The notes beneath the pieces were generated by a model that was not told where the DNA came from, made no database searches, and worked only from the letters and a program-made list of their open reading frames with translations. From Mariniphaga sp041687255 (GTDB taxonomy: Bacteria > Bacteroidota > Bacteroidia > Bacteroidales > Prolixibacteraceae): DNA of 64,000 bases. The stretch is from assembly GCA_041687255.1 (NCBI GenBank), contig JAWLCL010000005.1:1-64000 (forward strand), written 5' to 3'. Both the position numbers and the translations under genes were made by a program. Of the stretch, positions 16,376 through 24,937 are shown piece by piece. Position 1 is the stretch's first letter; each line of letters begins with the position of its first letter.

Positions 16376-19300
16376 TTTGTTCTGTTTTTAATGATTCCCC
16401 GGCTGTTTAAAACACTGTAAACAACAGGTACAATGTATATATTAAGGAGGGTGGACGTTAGCAGCCCTCCCAGGATAACTTTTGCCATCGGGCTTTGAAT
16501 TTCGTTTCCGGGCATATCACCTTGCAGGGCAAGGGGAACCAGAGCCAGGGCAGCCGTTAAGGCAGTCATCATTATAGGAATTAACCGATCTTTTGAACCA
16601 TAAATAACCGTTTCTTCCAAGGATTTGTCTTGTTCCTGTAAATGCTGGTATCGCGAAATCAGCAATATCCCATTACGAGTAGCAATACCAAAAAGGGTAA
16701 TGAACCCTATGATAGCAGGAATATTCAGAATGTTCGACGTGACATAAATTGCAAAAACCCCGCCGATAAGTGCCAAAGGCAAATTGAGCAGGATAATACC
16801 GGCCAGTTTAAAATCTTTAAACTCCTGGTAAAGGAGCAGAAATATAACAAATAAAGCAACAACTGAGGTAAACAGCAGGGTCCGTGAAGCACTTGCTTCG
16901 CTTTCAAATTGTCCGCCATACTCTATGCGATATCCTTCAGGTAACTGGATGTTTGCATTTACATTATCCTGTATTTGCTCAACTACACTGCGTAAATCGC
17001 TTCCGGCAACGTTTGCTGAAATTACAAGTTTTCGTTGCACATTTTCGCGACTTATAGAGCTGGGGCCTGATGCAGATACAATTTCTGCAACCTGCGAAAC
17101 GGGTACTTTTTTTCCGTTTTCAGCATCGATGAGCAGGTTCCTTACCGTTTCAATATTTTTGGAATAGGCTGTATCCATTTTCAGTACTAAGTCGAAACTT
17201 TGTTGTCCTTCATAAATATCGGCCATCTTTTCCCCGTTAAACGCTATTTCAACAAAACGATTGAATTCTTTCATTGTAATACCATAAAACGCAAGCATTT
17301 CCCTGTTTGCCCGGATTTGAATCTGCGGAATTTCAATTTGCTGCTCGACATTCACATCTACCAGCCCTTCAATATCAACGATGTTTGCTTTAATCTGATT
17401 TCCCAATGTAAACATCCGGTTCAGGTCGGTTCCAAACAATTTAATGGCAATGTTGGCACGTGTTCCCGAAAGCATGTGGTCGATGCGGTGCCCCAGGGGC
17501 TGACCAACCGTAAAAGCAATTCCGGGGATGCCCGATAGTTTGCTCCTGACCTCCGTCAGGAATGCTTCGAGCGGGCGTTCATCCAATGTGAAATTAACAT
17601 CCACCTCAGCACTGTTTACTGTTTGTGAATGTTCGTCCAGTTCACCACGTCCTGTGCGACGGGTGGTAGTTTCCACTTCAGGGATTGACAACATTTCGGT
17701 TTCAACCAGGTTGCCCAACTTGTTGCTTCCTTCCAGCGAAGTTCCGGGTTGGGTTACAACCGACAGTGTTAAGGCACCCTCATTAAACTCCGGTAAAAAG
17801 CTTCGGCCAAAGTTTGAAAAGATTATCATTGCTAAAATGAACAGCCCAAGAATGGGCAAAACAACTGTTTTTTTATGATTCAGTGTCCAGACCAGTGACT
17901 TTTCATAAGCCGATGACAGCTTTTGGGTTAGCCAGCTGTCTTTTTCTTTTTTAGCCAGGTATTTTTCATTTGAAAGCATCATTTTAGCGAGCAATGGAGT
18001 TAAGGTCATTGCCACAAGTAATGACACTGTAAGTGATACAATAAATGAAATTCCCAGAGGTTTTAGCATTCTTCCTTCCATTCCGGTAAGAAAAAACAGG
18101 GGCAAAAAAGCAACAATGATAATTAAGGTAGCATTCAGGATAGAAGCCCTTATTTCTTTGGAAGCCTCAAAAACCACCGTAAAAGAGTTCTGCCTTTCAT
18201 CAGGGGGCAGTAGACGATTTTCCCTCAGTCGTTTGTACACATTTTCAACATCAATTATGGCATCGTCGACAAGCGAACCAATGGCAATTGCCATACCTCC
18301 CAGGCTCATTGTATTTATACTTAAATTAAAGAAATCAAGCACCAACACAGCCCCAAGTAATGAAAGTGGAATGGCGATAAGAGAAATGATTGTTGTCCTG
18401 AAACTTCCTAGAAATAAAAACAGTATGATTATCACCAGGGCAGCCCCTTCAATCAATGCCCTTTGAACATTATTAACCGAAGTTTCTATGAAATCGGCCT
18501 GGCGAAAAATTTCAGTATCAATCTGTATATCTGGAGGCAGGCTTGCTTTTAGCAAATCAAGATTTTCATCTATTTTTTCAGTAACAGCAAGTGTATTTAT
18601 ATTGGGCTGCTTTGAAACCGAAAGAATTATGGCAGGTTGTGTATTCAGTGATGCATATCCCATTTTAACAGCACTGCCGATTGTAACATCGGCAACATCG
18701 TTTATCCTGATTGGCTTACCATTAGCCGATTTAATATAAGTTCCCGCCAGTTTCTCCAAATCAGAAGTACGGCCTATTCCGCGAACAATAAATTCGTTAC
18801 CGTAATCGCGAATAACCCCACCTGATGAATTATCGCTTATATTTTCACAGGCAGCCGACAGCTCTTCGAGGGTTACGTCATAAAAACTCATTTTCATAGG
18901 GTCGGCAATTACCTGGTACTGTTTGAAATCACCGCCTATGATGCTCACCTGCGAAACGCCACCTGTTGCCAGTATTAAAGGTTTTATGTTCCATTCGGCA
19001 ATTGTACGCAGGGTCATCAAATCGGTTGAATCCGCTTTTAGCCCAATAAAAAAAATTTCGCCCATTACACTCGATTGCGGAGCTAATACAGGATTTCCAA
19101 TGCCAACAGGCATCTGGTCGTTAATTGTAATGAGTTTTTCGCTAACAATCTGCCGTGCGCGGTAGACATCGGTACCCCAGTCGAAATCTATCCATACAAA
19201 GGAGAATCCCTGCGAGGAAGCTGAACGAACCCTGCGTACCCCGTTTGCACCATTGACGGCCGTTTCAATCGGGTAGGTTACCAGGCGCTCCACTTCTTCA

Positions 19301-19473
19301 GGCGCCATTCCATGTGCATCGGTCATAACCACCACAGTGGGGGCCGTTAGATCGGGAAACACATCGATATCCATCTCAGTTGCCGTTTTCGTTCCGAAAA
19401 CCAGCAGCACCATAGAGCTAATAAGAATAAAGAACTTATTGTTCAGGGAAAATTTAATTATATTGTCTATCAT
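16372..19473 (-). CDS. CusA/CzcA-family heavy-metal RND efflux pump
   Basis: 1033 residues from the ATG at 19473, the usual RND length. Inner-membrane proton-driven transporter. Seen: N-terminal TM1 then DVFPDLTAPTVVVMTDAHG of the HME group, PIETAVNGANGVRRVRSASS, TM4 with GGMAIAIGSLVDDAIIDVEN carrying the paired acidic residues, FLTGMEGRMLKPLG, and the C-terminal TM cluster FITLFGIATRNGILLISRYQ. The HME class exports Cu(I)/Ag(I) or Zn/Co/Cd. Copper is likelier here because the neighbours are a multicopper oxidase, a CopB ATPase and Met-rich proteins, but the pump sequence alone does not decide. 19 bp separate it from the adaptor gene. Confidence 0.96.
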   Translation of the reverse strand: MIDNIIKFSLNNKFFILISSMVLLVFGTKTATEMDIDVFPDLTAPTVVVMTDAHGMAPEEVERLVTYPIETAVNGANGVRRVRSASSQGFSFVWIDFDWGTDVYRARQIVSEKLITINDQMPVGIGNPVLAPQSSVMGEIFFIGLKADSTDLMTLRTIAEWNIKPLILATGGVSQVSIIGGDFKQYQVIADPMKMSFYDVTLEELSAACENISDNSSGGVIRDYGNEFIVRGIGRTSDLEKLAGTYIKSANGKPIRINDVADVTIGSAVKMGYASLNTQPAIILSVSKQPNINTLAVTEKIDENLDLLKASLPPDIQIDTEIFRQADFIETSVNNVQRALIEGAALVIIILFLFLGSFRTTIISLIAIPLSLLGAVLVLDFFNLSINTMSLGGMAIAIGSLVDDAIIDVENVYKRLRENRLLPPDERQNSFTVVFEASKEIRASILNATLIIIVAFLPLFFLTGMEGRMLKPLGISFIVSLTVSLLVAMTLTPLLAKMMLSNEKYLAKKEKDSWLTQKLSSAYEKSLVWTLNHKKTVVLPILGLFILAMIIFSNFGRSFLPEFNEGALTLSVVTQPGTSLEGSNKLGNLVETEMLSIPEVETTTRRTGRGELDEHSQTVNSAEVDVNFTLDERPLEAFLTEVRSKLSGIPGIAFTVGQPLGHRIDHMLSGTRANIAIKLFGTDLNRMFTLGNQIKANIVDIEGLVDVNVEQQIEIPQIQIRANREMLAFYGITMKEFNRFVEIAFNGEKMADIYEGQQSFDLVLKMDTAYSKNIETVRNLLIDAENGKKVPVSQVAEIVSASGPSSISRENVQRKLVISANVAGSDLRSVVEQIQDNVNANIQLPEGYRIEYGGQFESEASASRTLLFTSVVALFVIFLLLYQEFKDFKLAGIILLNLPLALIGGVFAIYVTSNILNIPAIIGFITLFGIATRNGILLISRYQHLQEQDKSLEETVIYGSKDRLIPIMMTALTAALALVPLALQGDMPGNEIQSPMAKVILGGLLTSTLLNIYIVPVVYSVLNSRGIIKNRTK

Positions 19474-19492
19474 CAATTTTCACTTTTATTGA

Positions 19493-21064
19493 TTAATGAA
19501 CATGGCCGGAATGGGGATCCAATGCGCCCGAGGCCTGAGCAAGTTTTACAAGGGTTGCCCCTTCGGATATCACCCGTTCTCCTGAAAGTAAGCCGGATAG
19601 AATTTCGGTATCAATACCATCGGTGGCACCTTTTTTAACCTGGCGTTTTTCAAACAGTTCGGGTGTTTCCTGTACAAAAACAAAATAATTCCCCTGTTCT
19701 TCCAGAAGTGCGGAAGCCGGAACAAGAGTGGCTTGTGAATTTGTAAGGGTTTTTAGGTAAACCTCAATCAGGCTTCCCTGTACAAAACCAGCTTTATTAT
19801 CTATCTGCAGGCTTACAGGAATAAGATAATTTTCATCATTTACCGATTTCCCATAAGACAATACTTTTCCATTAAGTTCCTCAAACGTGTAAGATTGATT
19901 ATCGTATAAAGTTTTTATGTTGGCAGAATTGATGCCGGCTAAAATACCACTGTACTGTTGCTGAACAAATGCATGCAGGATGAGCGACTGGTTTTGGCTA
20001 ACGGAAACAAGTGTTTGCCCGGCTTCCACATACTGTCCGTTTGTTACAAATACCTGTTTCACAAAACCTTGCATAGGACTTGTAATGCTTTGTGCACCTT
20101 CACTGAAATTATTGATATAATTTTCATAAACTGCCCTTGCATTTTCGTATGCCGTTTTTGCTTCCAACAGCTCTTTTTCAGAAATAATTCTGTCTTCAGC
20201 CAACTCTTTTTTTCGCATATAATCCGCCTCTGCATTTTCGAAATTATTTCTTGCTTCGGTAACCCTTACTGCGATGTTATTATCCGACATTCCGCCTGAA
20301 GTAATTCTCAAAAGCGTTTGCCCGGCTGCAACCTCCCTGCCTTCAATAAGATTATTATTGGAAAACAAAACAATTCCGTTTGTTTTTGCCGCAACCATTT
20401 TTTCGTTACCTGTGTCAGGTTGTATTTTGGCAACTGTTTTAATAACCTGTCCAAAAGGCTCTTGCTTAACCGGTTCTGTTTTAAAGTCTATTTTCCACGA
20501 CTGCTCTTTAGTAAAAGCTATTTTGTTAACCATTGAAGATTCCTGATGATCTTCATGTTTATGTGCTTCATTATGATCGGAATATACCCGTATCCCGGTC
20601 ACTGCAATCTCTGCAGTATCTGCCATAAATCGCAATGTTCCGGTTCCCGCAGCGGTGGGTGTTAAATCAAAGCTGTAGATCCCTGTTCGGGTTGGCTCTT
20701 CCAGGGTTTGTGCAACTTCATAACCGCTAACAGATAACACAACGGTTACGGAGCCTGATTCCAGTGGCTTAAATGAAGGAAGTTTTGTAAAATGCGCTAG
20801 AATATTTGCCTGTTCACCAACTACAAAAGCATCGGCTTCAGCAAATAACTCATAACTGCCGGTATACACGGTATATTGATTTTTTTCGTGTTCATGTTCT
20901 ACTGCTTCCTCTTGCTCAGCTTCATGCTCATGATCATGCACCTGAGGATTTTCATCAATATATTTTTGGCTGGCCACATGTTCATGACCACCATCCTGAT
21001 TATGGGTGTGGCATGCTGCTGCTAAACAGGCAAGCACTACAATGAGTAATATTTTGAATTTCAT
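19493..21064 (-). CDS. CusB/CzcB-like membrane fusion protein, His-rich lipoprotein
   Basis: 523 residues from the ATG at 21064. The open frame runs on into the leader repeat to 21208, but the lipobox CLAAAC (residues about 13-18 of MKFKILLIVVLACLAAAC) fixes the start. The N-terminus has His- and Glu-rich runs (HTHNQDGGHEHV, HDHEHEAEQEEAVEHEHEK) that look metal-binding. An Ig-like domain follows (PSFKPLESGSVTVVLSVSGY). Then come the adaptor core with the lipoyl/hairpin region (ITSPMQGFVKQVFVTNGQYV) and beta-barrel. The C-terminus ends in another His cluster (DPHSGHVH). Links the pump to the outer-membrane channel. Confidence 0.93.
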   Translation of the reverse strand: MKFKILLIVVLACLAAACHTHNQDGGHEHVASQKYIDENPQVHDHEHEAEQEEAVEHEHEKNQYTVYTGSYELFAEADAFVVGEQANILAHFTKLPSFKPLESGSVTVVLSVSGYEVAQTLEEPTRTGIYSFDLTPTAAGTGTLRFMADTAEIAVTGIRVYSDHNEAHKHEDHQESSMVNKIAFTKEQSWKIDFKTEPVKQEPFGQVIKTVAKIQPDTGNEKMVAAKTNGIVLFSNNNLIEGREVAAGQTLLRITSGGMSDNNIAVRVTEARNNFENAEADYMRKKELAEDRIISEKELLEAKTAYENARAVYENYINNFSEGAQSITSPMQGFVKQVFVTNGQYVEAGQTLVSVSQNQSLILHAFVQQQYSGILAGINSANIKTLYDNQSYTFEELNGKVLSYGKSVNDENYLIPVSLQIDNKAGFVQGSLIEVYLKTLTNSQATLVPASALLEEQGNYFVFVQETPELFEKRQVKKGATDGIDTEILSGLLSGERVISEGATLVKLAQASGALDPHSGHVH

Positions 21065-21215
21065 GTGATTAAAATTGTAAGTTTTCAAAGGTATAATATG
21101 CCTGCCTGTTCCGGTAGGCAGGCCTGCCTTTAACGGCAGACAGGGAATTCGCATGTTCCGATAAACATCTGGATTAATAATTCCCGGTTGGTATGGCATA
21201 TCGCTCATACTTATT
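21065..21215 (-). repeat. Leader repeat, copy 2 (before the adaptor gene)
   Basis: Read on the minus strand: GAAATAAGTATGAGCG, AACCGGGAATTATTAATCC, CATGCGAATTCC (21144-21155), then an insert of about 50 bp built of GGCAGGC/GCCTGCC palindromes, then the -7 element TACCTTTG (21086-21093) and ACTTACAATTTTAATCAC before ATG 21064. It carries the likely promoter of the pump operon. Confidence 0.75.
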
Positions 21216-21316
21216 TCATATTGCTATAGTTTTTTTATTAAAAACAAACGTGCTGGTACTCCGGCTTGTCCTTAAGCAGGTCATACCATTGAATAAGCAA
21301 TGGGAAAAAGTAAAAA

Positions 21317-21730
21317 CTAAACAACCGGGGGAGCCCGCAGGCTCTGAGTCAAATGGGCAATGTCAGAATAGTAAGGTTGTATATCCGTCCTGAGGATTTC
21401 AGCTTCGGCAAAAAAAGTTGAAACCCGGATATTAACAGAAAGAACAATGTTATTAAAATCCGGAAGGTGCTTATCTTTTGAAGCGTCTGAACTGCTTAGT
21501 TTGTAAGTATCCTTTGAAGAAACAGGAATAAACTCACTTATAAAACAGCGGTTTAGGTTGTTTTGTGGGTCATGCTGGTGACTATGCCCGGTTGGGTCCT
21601 GTTCATGTGGATATAAAAAATTTAAAAAGCTTTCAGTTTCAACACATACCTGGCCCTGATGATGGTGATGGGGAATTGCAGAATGCGCAAAGAGTATAAT
21701 TCCTGAAAGAATTATTATCATCTTAGCCAT
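21317..21730 (-). CDS. Small exported His-rich protein
   Basis: 137 residues from the ATG at 21730 (MAKMIIILSGIILFAHSAIP), preceded by AAAGGGAAAAT as ribosome site; the frame continues to a TTG at 21754 without a better signal. After the signal come HHHHQ and HEQDPTGHSHQHDPQNN, then a Cys (NRCFISEF). It belongs to the small exported His-rich proteins often placed before CusB-type adaptor genes in Bacteroidota. A metal-buffering role is inferred, not shown. Confidence 0.8.
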   Translation of the reverse strand: MAKMIIILSGIILFAHSAIPHHHHQGQVCVETESFLNFLYPHEQDPTGHSHQHDPQNNLNRCFISEFIPVSSKDTYKLSSSDASKDKHLPDFNNIVLSVNIRVSTFFAEAEILRTDIQPYYSDIAHLTQSLRAPPVV

Positions 21731-21754
21731 ATATTTTCCCTTTGATTTCACCAA

Positions 21755-22146
21755 ATAACTTTTTTAAACGTTTTTTCTGTTGCCGATGGCAAATATAGAA
21801 AAAATATGCTTAATAATGAGACGGTATCCTTATCCATATATTTCGTGAAATATCACTCGTCTAAGGTTTTAGATTTATAAAAAGCATATTTTTCACTTTG
21901 TGGGTTTTAAATTTTTTATTTACATGCTTTGAATGCATTTAACTTAAAACTATTCAATTTTAATGGTAAAAACATTACCAACTCTTTACTTATGCTATGT
22001 CATGTTAACTCATCCTTCTTAAAACATTTAACATACATCAACAACAAAGGGTGCCAAAGAAGTTTTTACCATCGAACAAAAAATTACTGCCGCTTAGCTG
22101 TTTTCCTCTGAGAGCATTTCTTTGCACATAACTTTTTTTTCAAAAA
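21755..22146. other. Intergenic region with the promoter of the His-rich protein
   Basis: On the minus strand a -7 element TATATTTG lies at 21790-21797, 60 bp before the ATG 21730. ATATTTC (21838-21844) and GAAATAT (21847-21853) form a 7-bp dyad upstream of it, a candidate operator. The rest, up to the end of the next gene, shows no gene. Confidence 0.5.
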
Positions 22147-22953
22147 TCAGAACATTAATCTCAATCCTAAAATTAAACGGTTTCCATTCTTAACTCCTGT
22201 TGATTGAGAAGGATTAACTGCTATCTGGTACAATCCTTCAATTTTTACATTCGGTGATATCAACTGAAAACCGGGAGAAATAAAACTATAAGAAGCAGAA
22301 CTTGAGGCAGCCGGATTATTCTTCACAAACGAAAATTCCTGTACAGGTGACAGCACCCAGTTTTCCAGATTGGGTAAAATAATGTTTCGCGATACAGCCA
22401 GATTTACCTGTAGCTGTTTTGCTGCCGGTTTGTTTTCCCGGGCATTGTAATTCACCCATTCAAATGCGTTGTTTAAATCGAACGACCACATGCCGGGCCG
22501 GTAGGAAGCATTCAGTCCTAAAACCGGGCTGTAGGTTTTTGACAATGAACTGTTCAGGATGGGAAATGTAGTTCCTGCAAAACCTGCTACACCAACAGTG
22601 TAGGTTCGTGCATTGTGCCGGTACAGTTTTACCTTCCCCATAAGAAACGGATCCATCCATTGACTTTCCATCTCCATCATGGTTTCATTAGTACCTGCAG
22701 CACGATAACCGTTCCGCATCATCAGCGTAACATCAGGAGTTAAACCGTAAGCAATAACTACAGGCATCATGTGCATGACCATTTTGTCGCTGCCCATATA
22801 ATTAAAAATATTCCGGTACTGTAGTCTGACGATTATACGGTCCTGACCCGGTGTTAAACCCGCATCCACACTTATTCCTTCTGCCCTTGAAGAGAGTGCA
22901 GCTGTAAGGAGCAGAGAGGATAGAGCGATGGTGGTGAATAAATTAATCCTCAT
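22147..22953 (-). CDS. Predicted outer-membrane protein of the metal locus
   Basis: 268 residues from the ATG at 22953 (MRINLFTTIALSSLLLTAAL signal, ending SSRA). The mature part is beta-strand rich (DRIIVRLQYRNIFNYMGSDK, MDPFLMGKVKLYRHNARTYT) and ends in a hydrophobic-aromatic strand LILGLRLMF, typical of outer-membrane barrels. Residues 60-110 hold many Met (KMVMHMMPVV, ETMMEMESQWMDP), which could bind Cu(I). The start overlaps the stop of the HMA gene by 11 bp, so the two are coupled. No enzyme motif. Confidence 0.75.
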   Translation of the reverse strand: MRINLFTTIALSSLLLTAALSSRAEGISVDAGLTPGQDRIIVRLQYRNIFNYMGSDKMVMHMMPVVIAYGLTPDVTLMMRNGYRAAGTNETMMEMESQWMDPFLMGKVKLYRHNARTYTVGVAGFAGTTFPILNSSLSKTYSPVLGLNASYRPGMWSFDLNNAFEWVNYNARENKPAAKQLQVNLAVSRNIILPNLENWVLSPVQEFSFVKNNPAASSSASYSFISPGFQLISPNVKIEGLYQIAVNPSQSTGVKNGNRLILGLRLMF

Positions 22954-23308
22954 CTTTACCGGGTTCAATTTTCTTTCCGGGGGTAAAATTGGCTTTTTTA
23001 ATACGTTGTTCTATTTCTTCATCCGAAACATCGGCATTGGGCTTTAATTCAACAACAACTACTTTTTCTTTAAAGCTGGCTTTTGCTTCTTCAACACCTT
23101 CTATTTTTTCCACCTGTTTTTCAAGTGCCGACTGGCAGCCGGGGCAATCCATGCCAAAAACTTCATAACGGACTACTTCAGTTTTAGTAGTGTCTTCCTG
23201 TGCAACAGTGCTGTAATTTTCCAGATATCCTGCAAATGCTGCCGTTGATGCTGACGATAATAAAACTGTAATTGCTAATGATAGAAAGCCGAACTTTAGG
23301 TACTTCAT
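22943..23308 (-). CDS. Periplasmic HMA-domain (MerP-like) metal-binding protein
   Basis: 121 residues. Signal peptide ending AAFAG. An HMA domain at about 45-110: VVRYEVFGMDCPGCQSALEK carries the M-D-C-x-x-C metal site. The tail is charged (KKIEPGKDED). Exported HMA proteins of this type bring Cu(I) or Hg(II) to transporters. It overlaps the next gene. Confidence 0.9.
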   Translation of the reverse strand: MKYLKFGFLSLAITVLLSSASTAAFAGYLENYSTVAQEDTTKTEVVRYEVFGMDCPGCQSALEKQVEKIEGVEEAKASFKEKVVVVELKPNADVSDEEIEQRIKKANFTPGKKIEPGKDED

Positions 23309-23447
23309 ACTATTCTGAATTTAAAGATTCATTGACCCCGGAATTAATTCCCTGAGGTATTTTACTTCAGTAACAGAACAATTATCATACCTTTTTGTCT
23401 TAATATCCCCAGCAAATCTGGCTTACCTGTTGACCAGGCACTTAAGA

Positions 23448-23672
23448 TTACATCAGATTTTTCTTTCGCTCCTGGTATTCTTTTTCATCGATTTCGCCCC
23501 TGGCATACCGCTCATTTAATACATCGAGGGCTGATTTCCCTGTAGGTTGATTGGAACCGGCACCTTGATTCATTGATCTTGCTACGAACCAGATAACAGC
23601 AATGATGATAATTATACCAATAATCCACCACCATCCCATACCCCAGCCGTGGCCTCCATATCCGTCCATCAT
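23448..23672 (-). CDS. SHOCT-domain small membrane protein
   Basis: 74 residues from the ATG at 23672 with AAGGAG upstream. N-terminal Gly/Trp-rich segment (DGYGGHGWGMGWWW) and one TM helix (IIGIIIIIAVIWFVA). C-terminal SHOCT motif: ALDVLNERYARGEIDEKEYQ. Commonly found in copper and silver resistance loci. Function unknown, probably an oligomerising membrane accessory. Confidence 0.9.
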   Translation of the reverse strand: MMDGYGGHGWGMGWWWIIGIIIIIAVIWFVARSMNQGAGSNQPTGKSALDVLNERYARGEIDEKEYQERKKNLM

Positions 23673-23689
23673 AACCAACTCCTTTCTTT

Positions 23690-24298
23690 TTAATTGTTGT
23701 TTTGATTGTTCATCATTCCACCCCGGTTTTGCATCATTCTATTCCGGTCCTGTTGCATCATACCACCCTGCATCATATTTTGCTGCATCATCATATTCTG
23801 TAACTGTTCCTGCTGATCCTCATTCAGGACATCTTTCATCTCTGAAGCAGTTGTGTAGGCAGCCATCTTCATGTTTATTCTTATATCTGAACATGTTTCC
23901 AGCTGACCTTCCACTTCATCAGCTGAAGAATTGTTCTTTAACAGGTTTTTAAGCTTCATCTGACTTTTACGTAACTCTGCCTGCATATCGATTTGCTGCT
24001 TTTTAAAATCAGTTTGCAAATCGAGAAGTTGTTCCACCTGGTTGTCGTTAAGGGCTAATTTTTCCTGCATTCCCGGAAGCATGTTCACCATCATACCATA
24101 CTTTCTCATGGGCATCTCCTGATTCATCATTTGCCCGCACATGGGACACATTCCCATCATGCCCTGCATCATTCTGCCCCTTTGCATCATCATTCCCTGT
24201 TGGGGGTTCTGGTTATCATCCTGGCCCATCATCTGGGCACTGGCAGTGTATCCTGAAACAAACAGGAAAATTGTTATAAATGCTAATAAATTCTTCAT
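23690..24298 (-). CDS. Met-rich Spy/ZraP-like periplasmic protein
   Basis: 202 residues with a signal peptide (to TASAQ). The first part is very Met-rich (QQGMMMQRGRMMQGMMGMCP, with a Cys pair MCPMC). The middle is a helical Spy/ZraP-like hairpin: MQEKLALNDNQVEQLLDLQ and LNEDQQEQLQNMMMQQ, each with the L-x-x-x-Q core. The end is Met-, Gln- and Asn-rich. Such proteins act as metal-binding periplasmic chaperones. Met clusters favour Cu(I)/Ag(I). AAGGAGGATAAC precedes the ATG. Confidence 0.85.
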   Translation of the reverse strand: MKNLLAFITIFLFVSGYTASAQMMGQDDNQNPQQGMMMQRGRMMQGMMGMCPMCGQMMNQEMPMRKYGMMVNMLPGMQEKLALNDNQVEQLLDLQTDFKKQQIDMQAELRKSQMKLKNLLKNNSSADEVEGQLETCSDIRINMKMAAYTTASEMKDVLNEDQQEQLQNMMMQQNMMQGGMMQQDRNRMMQNRGGMMNNQNNN

Positions 24299-24313
24299 GT
24301 TATCCTCCTTTAT

Positions 24314-24925
24314 TTATTTAATGTTATTTATTTCAATCAGCTTAACAATATCGAGCCATAAATTTTCAACCCGGATGTTTTGAGCATCAAACCCTGCTCT
24401 TAAAAGGTTATCATACGTGCGGCGGTTAATGTTCGCCCCGTAAAGATGCAGGGGAATGAAATTCAAAACATCCATTAATTCACCGACAACTTTTTTCTTG
24501 CTCCGGACATGTTCCAGCATCAGAATCTTTCCTCCGTTTTTGCATACCCGACGAATTTCTTTCAACCCTTTAACAGGGTCAGGGACAGAGCAAAAAACAC
24601 AGGAAGTGATAACCGTATCGAAGCTGTTATCACTGAAATCCATGTTTTCGGCATCCATTTCCAGTATTTCTATATTTGGTTTGGTACCAGCTTTCTTACG
24701 GGCAATTTCCACCATTTTTGGGCTGAAGTCAATACCTGTCAGTTCAACATTTGCCGGATAATGAGGGATATTTCTTCCTGTGCCGATACCAACTTCCAAT
24801 ACTTTTCCACTTATTTGCGACAACAATTTTTCTCTCCATTTTGATGCCGCTGCTTCCATGGGTTTATCCAGAATATCATAAAACCCCGCAATTCTGTTAT
24901 AGCGTTTTTTAATTTTATTTTCCAT
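24314..24925 (-). CDS. Class I SAM-dependent methyltransferase
   Basis: 203 residues. Motif I VLEVGIGTGRNIPHYP, then VELTGIDFSPKMVEIARKKA, ILEMDAENMDFSDNSFDTV, and KNGGKILMLEHVRS, the Rossmann SAM-binding pattern of the UbiE/PmtA-like class. The substrate cannot be inferred; similar genes often sit beside copper-resistance genes in Bacteroidota. It lies 12 bp after the multicopper oxidase and 15 bp before the Met-rich gene, so it is in the same operon. Confidence 0.9.
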   Translation of the reverse strand: MENKIKKRYNRIAGFYDILDKPMEAAASKWREKLLSQISGKVLEVGIGTGRNIPHYPANVELTGIDFSPKMVEIARKKAGTKPNIEILEMDAENMDFSDNSFDTVITSCVFCSVPDPVKGLKEIRRVCKNGGKILMLEHVRSKKKVVGELMDVLNFIPLHLYGANINRRTYDNLLRAGFDAQNIRVENLWLDIVKLIEINNIK

Positions 24926-24937
24926 ATTGCTGGTTTA